Shown here: piece by piece, positions 56,940 through 64,000 of the stretch
How positions within the stretch are numbered: the stretch's first letter is position 1
How the letters are laid out: every line of letters starts with the position of its first letter
Source: Cherax quadricarinatus
Taxonomy: Eukaryota > Arthropoda > Malacostraca > Decapoda > Parastacidae
Length of the DNA: 64,000 nt
Assembly (NCBI RefSeq): GCF_038502225.1
Contig: NC_091341.1
Coordinates: forward strand, 2,194,626 to 2,258,625
Direction of reading: 5' to 3'
Program-made: the position numbers and the translations under genes
The notes under the pieces: generated by a model
The model's database searches: none
Told to the model about the DNA's origin: nothing
Seen by the model: the letters and a program-made list of their open reading frames with translations, nothing else

Positions 56940-57470
56940 GCTAGTGATAGTATGCCCATGCACTCTGTCCCAGGCCCAGACTCGTGGAATTCCATATTTA
57001 TAAAAAATTGCAAGAGAGCCATTATCCATTGCCCTAAACATCCATTGGAGACGGAGTCTGAACATAGGATAAAGCCCACTCCACAAAGTGCCAGAAAAGC
57101 AATTTAAAAAAAAATCTATTGATTAGTAACAGTGACGTCCCACATATCAAAATGTTTGAAAGAGTTTTAAGAAACAAGACTGCTAAACACATGGAATCAC
57201 ACCAGTTGTACTGTAACATGGGTTGTAACATGAGCAGGTTGCTTCAGCCTCTTGCAATTGCTGAGCCATTACGACATGGTTTTCTGTGCCCTGGATGGCA
57301 AAAAATGCAGATGAAGTGTACACAGACTTTGCAAAAGCCTGCGACTAAAGTGATCATGATGAAGTGGAAGTTAAAATGCGTGAAAATTTAATAATTGAAA
57401 AAGTGGGCAGTTGAATTTTGAATTTTCTAGGACAAATTTCAATTAATACCCTATGAAAACCTGAATAATT
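56940..57470 (+). pseudogene. CR1-A LINE internal fragment, highly decayed (copy 4)
   Basis: PMHSVPGPDSWNSIF near 56952 and HIKMFERVLRNKTAKHMESH near 57140 match residues 472-485 and 543-560 of the intact ORF2. Near 57310 a YTDFAKACD-like string follows. The 3' end of the LINE is absent, unusual for a family that is normally truncated at the 5' end. Confidence 0.65.
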
Positions 57471-58479
57471 AAAAATTGGAGGTCACGATTATTTAGTTAA
57501 ATATAAAAGCTAATGTATTTGCTGCAAGAAGCTACAGTAAAACTGTAAATGCTTTATTACAGTAAGGTCCCCAAAAATGAGTATTCACATAAAAATGTGC
57601 ATGGTTATTGTCTGGGATGTTACTGAAACAAAAGTGTGCATATAGTACACAAAATTATCACAGTTTCTTTTAACAAGTACATCAGCTTTATTTTTAGCTA
57701 AATAATTTCTGTGTTTGATGATTTCTAAGAGATCATATGATGACCTCTAGCCTAAGTTAACGGTCATACGGTGAGCTCTAGCCTAAGAGGTCATACGGTG
57801 GCCCCTAGACTAAGGTAAGAAGTCATACAGTGACCTCTAGACTAAGTTAAGAGGTTAGGCATTCAAATTTGGTGCAAAAAAATACAGCTGTGGAATATTT
57901 GCACTTACTGATTCTAAATATGCTTTGTTTAATAAGTATATGAAACTGTTACCCAAGTTCTGATGTTCTGAAGAAAACCTTGTTATAATGTAACCTCAAA
58001 ATGATCTAGGTCATAACTCCAGACTAAGCTAAGATTTACAGACGTAAATTCAAAGCATAAGGTAACCTTTCCTCTACACATTTGAAGAGATTTAGGGATG
58101 ATAGGATCTTAGACACTGGTTATCCTGTCTTGAAATTCCCCATTATATAAGTTTGTAATTACCTGGTATTACTTGTTAGTGGTTATCTGTCTGTTATTAA
58201 TTGTATGTGGTTACCCGTCTTTTATTACTAATGATTACCTTCTTGTGGTTGCCTATTGTGATGAACTTTTTGTAGCTATTTTGGGCACGATCGCTGTCCA
58301 TACTACAATTACATATTTAAATGTGTACTCAGAGAGTTGTGTTTGCAGGGGTCGACTATCAGCTCCTGGCCGTACCCTCTAGGCTACACTTTTTTCTGGC
58401 CTTATGTGCTTTATGTCTAATATCTAATCTTAAAATTTAAGAGTCGCCATATCTAAATAACGTGATTTCAAACAACTCA
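57471..58479. other. No gene seen; contains a short tandem repeat
   Basis: Apart from the repeat at 57727-57852 and ATTACC-type words at 58159-58262, nothing is recognised. Confidence 0.4.
57727..57852. repeat. Tandem repeat, unit 33-37 bp, about four units
   Basis: Each unit holds GGTCATACGGTGACCTCTAG and CTAAGTTAAGA with changes. Each has a small palindrome, GGTCATACGGTGACC. Confidence 0.75.
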
Positions 58480-58565
58480 CGGAAAGGACAGGATTCGAAC
58501 TCATTGTGAGTCAGTCCTAAAATTAGGAGGTCATTGCTCGAACCGCTACATTATTCCAGCGTAGT
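58480..58565 (-). mobile_element. tRNA-like sequence (SINE head), antisense
   Basis: The minus strand has TGTAGCGGTTCGAGCAATG, then GAGTTCGAATCCTGTCC as box B. The following 58580-58650 (TATATTTCTATACAGTAGG, GAAGGTTAGCATGG) matches 62400-62440 beside the K SINEs, so this is probably the same larger repeat. No sign of a functional tRNA acceptor stem. Confidence 0.5.
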
Positions 58566-59093
58566 TAGTTTCTAACCATCATGGTATATTTCTATACAGT
58601 AGGAAGGTTAGCATGGCCCACTCACCTACCACAAATGCAGCTTTTTAAGCCGGAATTGTATAGTGTTTAGTGCACTAGCCTGCTAACTTTAGGACCGGCT
58701 TGCCTTGGGTTCATATTATGTCTGTTCGGTGAGTTACTACTGAAACGTTGTATTTGAATTTCTCTTTCACTTCTTGATTCCAATAATTCCATTTTTCAAT
58801 CCCCTTGATTCTGTGTGTGTGTTAGTTACCAGATGTCAAAGGCACTTCTTGATAAACACTTAGTCTGTTGTATTTGTGGGTGGTATGCGGGGAGCCCGTG
58901 TGTACTCACCTATTTGTGATTGTAGGAGTCGAGTCGCAGCTTCTGGCCCCGCCGTGTATGTATCTGTGTGTGTGAGCATGTGTGTATTAGTTTGTTAATT
59001 AGATATGGTTTGTCAAGGGTACTTCTCGACATACTCTTGGCCTGTTGTGTGGTGTGTGAGTGTCGAGTTTCCTGAACTCGCCTCTGCTGTCCG

Positions 59094-59140
59094 CCGCTGG
59101 TTTCACTCTCCGGGCCGCTGGTTTCACTCTCCGGGCCGCT
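59094..59140. repeat. 21-bp direct repeat, 2.3 units
   Basis: CCGCTGGTTTCACTCTCCGGG twice and a partial third. Confidence 0.8.
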
Positions 59141-59158
59141 GGAGTTCTATCATACCTA

Positions 59159-60760
59159 TTATTTAAAACTATATATGGATTCTGCCTCTACCATTTCGCT
59201 GTCTAGGTCGTTCTGCTTTCTGACCACTTTAAGGCTGAAGCAGTATTTCCTAACATCCCTGTTATTTATCAGTGCTTTTAACTTACAGCTGTGACCTCGT
59301 GTACCTGAGACCCGCCTATCAATCAGACTCTTCCTGCCCTCCCTGTCAATTTCTCTGAGTATTTTGTACGTCGTAATCATGTCACATCTGGTCCTTCTGT
59401 CCTCTAGTATCGTCAGATTTAGCTCCTCTATTAATTTTTCCTCATAGGTTAGTTCTGAGTCTAGTTTCGTTGCAACCCTTTGCACTTTTACCATTTTTTT
59501 TACACGTGTGCCTCAGGCGAAATGCTCGGAACTGTGCTCACCGCAGTTCCGAGCTTTTGTCTCCTAAATAACAAAAAGGCACAATACCGTGACTGGTCCA
59601 AGTCGGACCGAAACGTCGTCGTAAGCTTCTCTCTTTTATGTGCGGGTTATTTGTGTTTTGTCTCCTAAGCCTGTATACTGCTTCTGGACGTCTTTGCCCT
59701 TCTCTGATTTTCACAGCTTTGCATTTACGGGGTTAAATTCGAGTAGCCATTTGTCAGATCAATCCTGCAGCATGTCCTGATCTATTTAAGTAATCCTTGA
59801 TCCACCGTACTGTTTTCCCTGCAATTCCAGCCTGCCTCCTTCATAGTCTTGTGGGTTATTGTATCGAACGCCTTCTGGCAATCCAAAAATTTACAGTCCA
59901 CCCATCCTTCTCTCTCCTGCCTAACTTTAGTTACCTTATCATTGAACTCTAGCAGATTTGTGAGATGTGATTTACCATCTCCATAACCGTGCTGGTTGTT
60001 TTTCATGAATCCATTCCTTTCCAGGTCCTCCACTAATCTCTTGATAATTTTGTCCATAACCGTACATACTGTGACACTGGCTTGTAATTCAGTGCCACTT
60101 GTCTGTCCCCTTTTTTGGATATTGGGACTACATTCTTTGTTTTCCAGACCTCTGGCAGCTAAAGTGTTTCAAACGATTCGTTGAAGATTGCTGCTAGTGG
60201 TTCGCACAGTTCCTCTTCATTTCATTATCAACATTTAACGACCATAAATATTCTCGCCATCTTTCCAGTACCTTTCCCTTCCCGTCTGACATCTCTTCTC
60301 TTCCATTCTTTACCGTCAAGTCCATTTGCTCTCCAGGTTTTTTCAGTTTGTTAATTGCTTTCCATAAGAGTTTCTTATTCTCTGCAATATTTACCAACAA
60401 AGACAAGCCAATTCTGTCGTCTACTAAACTTTTACAGTACCTCATTACTCTTTTAATCTCTTTTTCTCCGTATATAATTTTTACATTGTAAAAGTCTTTC
60501 CTGATGTTACGTTTTCTTCCTTACCACCCTCTTGATCTTATCAGTTTATCCGTCATTACTTTTCCCACTCATACCCAGCCTTCTGTAACGACAAACCTCT
60601 GCTGTGAACTCTGGCCCTGCATTTTTAAATGTACTTCATACTTCTTGGACCTTTTGATCATTACCTGTACTCCCTCTATCCCATCTTTCCTTCAATAACT
60701 GCGTATACCATTCACTAATTATCCCACTCTTAGTTTATTCTCTTTCACCTCTTTCTTACT
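59159..60760 (-). pseudogene. CR1/L2-like LINE relic with RTE-like upstream part
   Basis: Minus strand, 5' to 3': 60760-60194 encodes an inter-domain linker with AENKKLLWKAINKLKKPGEQ and LERWREYLWSLNV, similar to RTE-type elements. 60190-59780 encodes VALNYKPVS, IIKRLVEDLERNGFMKNNQH and FLDCQKAFDTITHK, where the usual DF.KAFD reads DCQKAFD. 59494-59159 encodes ELTYEEKLIEELNLTILEDR, RRTRCDMITTYKILREID and SLIDRRVSGTRGHSCKLK, a CR1/L2 carboxyl end. Frames change several times, and 59495-59680 holds unrelated repeat sequence. It is either one very old LINE or two joined pieces. Confidence 0.6.
59524..59662. repeat. Inserted repeat with 11-bp hairpin inside the LINE relic
   Basis: GCTCGGAACTG (59524-59534) pairs with CAGTTCCGAGC (59544-59554). 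Then CACAATACCGTGACTGG, also found at 35075, and CGGACCGAAACGTCGTCG follow. The segment breaks the LINE between two coding blocks. Confidence 0.5.
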
Positions 60761-61526
60761 CATTGTTAGTATTTCCCTGGAGCCCCATTTGCCTCTATTA
60801 CATGGCACTTATCTGCGTTAGTCTATATGCCTTATAACTCCACATGATCATTTCATCCAAGTCTTCTTGTAGAAATTTAGTTATTTATGCAACTTTGCGC
60901 ATCGGGGCTAGCACTGGTAACATTTTCCCACGAGAACATTTTTCCTCGTATCACAGCTTCCATTTTCTTCTCAAACAGAAAATACTCTCAGGTTTTGTCA
61001 TTCTGTATTTTATGTGTATCCATGCTCGAGTGGATCTTAAATTTAATAGAGTTTAGAATGTTCATGCATTTGTTTGTGTATTTTTGCGCGACACCTGTCA
61101 CTTCTTCACACAGGGTGATAAGTTTCTCTTTCCAGTGCATATGTAGTGAATTTAATTGCACACAGTATTTTCATATTATTCCCCTGCATTCCTCCTACCT
61201 CGCTAGCCTTCCTCTTCTTTCATTACTATCAGTTATTACTAATTAATGATTCTTTAAAATATTCTTCAAAAATCTTAGCGTGGGTACCAACAAATAGAAT
61301 TTGTTACATTACATGAAAGAAAATAATTTGTATAACCCTAATTTAAAAAAAAAATATTGGTGCACTTTTTCTTTAACGCTTGTGTATTCCGAGTGCGTGT
61401 GTGATAATACATAGAAAAAACAAAGAACCGTAGACTTTACTGTATACCGAGGGTATCTTCTGAGCTGGATACACAACTAATGTCACTGGTACTGCTACAA
61501 ATCCTTGCTGGACAGATGAAGTATGG

Positions 61527-61531
<5 letters not shown>
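60761..61531. other. No gene seen
   Basis: No convincing coding signal. The LINE relic may extend here but I cannot show it. Confidence 0.35.
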
Positions 61532-62252
<721 letters not shown>

Positions 62253-62390
62253 TATATGACTCAAGAAATCGTAATGACACGATTGCAAACAAACCATACC
62301 CCCGGCCGGGATTGAACCCGCGGTCATAGAGTCTCAAAACTCCAGCCCGTCGCGTTAGCCACTAGACCAGCTAGCCACTATAAGATTCAT
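62253..62390 (-). mobile_element. K SINE with tRNA-like head
   Basis: On the minus strand the head reads TAGCTGGTCTAGTGGCTAAC (box A) and CGCGGGTTCAATCCCGGCC (box B), about 80 bases, then the tail GGTTTGTTTGCAATCGTGTC and ATTACGATTTCTTGAGTCAT. The tail abuts TA repeats. Confidence 0.7.
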
Positions 62391-62528
62391 CCAACTAGGT
62401 ATATTTCTACACCATAGGAAGGTTAGCACAGGCACCACTGTGACCACAAATGCAAGTTTTTACAGACGAATCTCCAGCTAGCGTGGCCGTGACGAACTCT
62501 ACCTCAAGTCCCTTCACTGCCGTCAACA

Positions 62529-62615
62529 TGACTCAAGAAATCGTAATGACACGATTGCAAACAAACCATACCCCCGGCCGGGATTGAACCCGCGGTCATA
62601 GAGTCTCAAAACTCC
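62529..62615 (-). mobile_element. Second K-SINE segment, identical over 87 bp
   Basis: It repeats 62253-62339 without a visible difference, from the tail through box B to GTCTCAAAACTCCA. It then stops at the anticodon-side of the head and joins an RTE-B LINE. Confidence 0.85.
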
Positions 62616-63870
62616 ATTTATTCCCTAGGCTTCCTCAAATTATTAATCTCACTCCAAAACTTTTTCTTATTTTCAACAAAATTTGTTGATAACATCTCAC
62701 CCACCCACCCTCTCATTTGCTCTCTTTTTACATTGCTTCACCACGCTCTTAACCTCTCTTTCTTTCCATATACTCTTCCCTCCTTGCAACACTTCTACTT
62801 TGTAAAAACCTCTCATATGCTAACTTTTTCTCCCTTACTTACTCTTTACATCATCATTCCACCAATCGCTCTTTTTCCCTCCCACACCCACTTTCCTGTA
62901 ACCACAAACTTCTGCTGAACACTCTAACACTGTATTTTTAAACCTACCCCATACATCGTCGACCACATTGCCTATAGTCTCACTAGCCCATCTGTCCTCC
63001 AATAGTTGTTTATATCTTACCCTAACTGTCTCCTCTTTTAGTTTATAAACCTTCACCTCTCTCTTACTTGCTGCTTCTATTTTCCTTGTATCCCATCTAC
63101 CTTTTACTCTCACTGTAGCTACAACTAGAAAGTGATCTGATATATCTGTGGCCCCTCTATAAACATGTACATCCTGAAGTCTACTCAACAGTCTTTTATC
63201 TACCAATACATAGTCCAACAAACTATTGTTATTATGCCCTACATCATATCTTGTATATTTATTTATCCTCTTTTTCTTAAAATATGTATTACCTATAACT
63301 AAATCCTTTTCTATACAAAGTTCAATCCAAGGGCTCCCATTGTCATTTACACCTGGCACCCCAAACTTACCTACCACACCCTCTCTAAATGTGTCTCGTA
63401 CTTTAGCATTTAGGTCCCCTTCCACAATTACTCTCTCACTTGGTTCAACGGTTCCTGTACATTCGCTTAACATCTCCCAAAATCTCTCTCTCTCTCCTGT
63501 ACACTCCTGTTTTCTCCAGGTGCATACACACTTATTATGGCCCACTTTTCACATCCGACCCTTATTTTAATCCACATAATCCTTGAATTTATACATTTAT
63601 ATTCCCTCTTCTCCGTCCATAACTGGTCCTTCAACATTATTGCTACCCCTTCCTTAGCTCTAACTCTCTCAGATACTTCTGACTTAATCCCATTTATTTC
63701 CCCCCATTGAAACTCGCCTACCCCCTTCAACTTTGTTTTGCTTAGGGCCGGGACATCCAACTTCTTTTCATTCATAACATTAGCAATCATCTCTTTATCA
63801 TCCGCACTACATCCACGTACATTCAAGCATCCCAGTTTTATAAAGTTTTTCTTCTTTTCATTTTTAGTAA
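62616..63870 (-). pseudogene. RTE-like LINE (family RTE-B) endonuclease and linker
   Basis: Reading from 63830 down: LGCLNVRGCSADDKEMIANV (endonuclease start, N), LDVPALSKTKLKGVG (ALSKT in place of the usual E.W), WIKIRVGCEKWAIISVYAPG, then after a frameshift near 63490-63545 FWEMLSECTGTVEPSERVIV, EGDLNAKVRD (D and N), NNNSLLDYVLVDKRLLSR and ATDISDHFLVVATV (SDH). The linker continues LLEDRWASETIGNVVDDVWG and WWNDDVKSK, and ends at EINNLRKPRE near 62616. The RT is absent; it would follow where the K-SINE piece begins. The catalytic Glu seems changed, so besides the shift it may be inactive. Confidence 0.75.
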
Positions 63871-64000
63871 ATGCGTACAGGAGAAATGGTTACTAGCCCA
63901 TTGCTCCCAGCATTTTAGTCGCCTCATACGACACGCATGGCTTACTGAAGATTCTTTTCCCCTTCCCCATGGACAATAGAGAAAAAAAACAAGAACAACA
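63871..64000 (-). mobile_element. 5' region of the same RTE-B LINE, cut by the window edge
   Basis: The minus strand before the first coding block has AGCCATGCGTGTCGTATGAG and AATGCTGGGAGCAATGGGC. An upstream frame could exist outside the window. Confidence 0.4.

Overview
The window is eukaryotic repeat-rich DNA in which I see no host gene, rRNA, functional tRNA gene or CRISPR. Families and tails point to an arthropod, most likely a decapod crustacean (crayfish-like). The grounds are long TA, GA and ATT microsatellites, tRNA-headed SINEs by the dozen, CR1/L2-like, RTE-like, Jockey-like and RNase H-bearing LINEs, Tigger-type DNA transposons, a BEL/Pao LTR element, and a repeat ending in CCTAA, the arthropod telomere motif. 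The organism call is inference. Family letters used below are local labels: CR1-A, RTE-B, Jockey-C, CR1-D and RNaseH-E for LINEs; S1, G, H and K for short repeats.

1-9.1 kb: four TA-flanked Tigger/pogo-like remnants. One carries a 20-bp minisatellite and one sits inside an RTE-like LINE. A second RTE-like LINE relic is broken by a CR1-A fragment plus a SINE. 9.1-15.3 kb: a SINE field with nested insertions that can be ordered by target duplications.

15.33-26.63 kb is the main object: one BEL/Pao retrotransposon with the same 5-bp duplication (TCATC) on both sides. It keeps a 5' LTR, a possible primer binding site and a gag frame. Pol is deleted and the 3' LTR is cut to 69 bp. Two CR1-A LINEs sit in it: a 5'-truncated copy with an intact 1003-residue EN-RT frame inside gag, and an antisense full-length 4.8-kb copy whose ORF1 (PHD finger plus three CCCH fingers) overlaps ORF2 as ATGA. 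A TA-flanked block has expanded the 5' LTR. A solo LTR of the same family lies at 41.16-41.86 kb with its own 5-bp duplication.

26.6-41 kb: LINE 3' ends, a 1.8-kb minisatellite with 17- and 20-bp units, a cluster of degenerate antisense H repeats, a 28-bp perfect hairpin made from a tRNA-headed SINE, an RNase H LINE carboxyl end, and a SINE whose 3' tail is the CR1-A LINE 3' end. 42-46.7 kb and 52.8-56.9 kb hold almost nothing recognisable. 46.7-52.8 kb: LINE ORF1 relic, SINEs and a decayed CR1-A copy. 56.9-64 kb: LINE relics, TA microsatellites around a LINE piece, two identical K-SINE segments, and the endonuclease region of an RTE-like LINE running off the right edge.

Most open frames in the window are transposon relics or artefacts of tandem repeats. 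The only long, apparently intact frames are CR1-A ORF2 (17250-20261) and CR1-A ORF1 (24799-25998).
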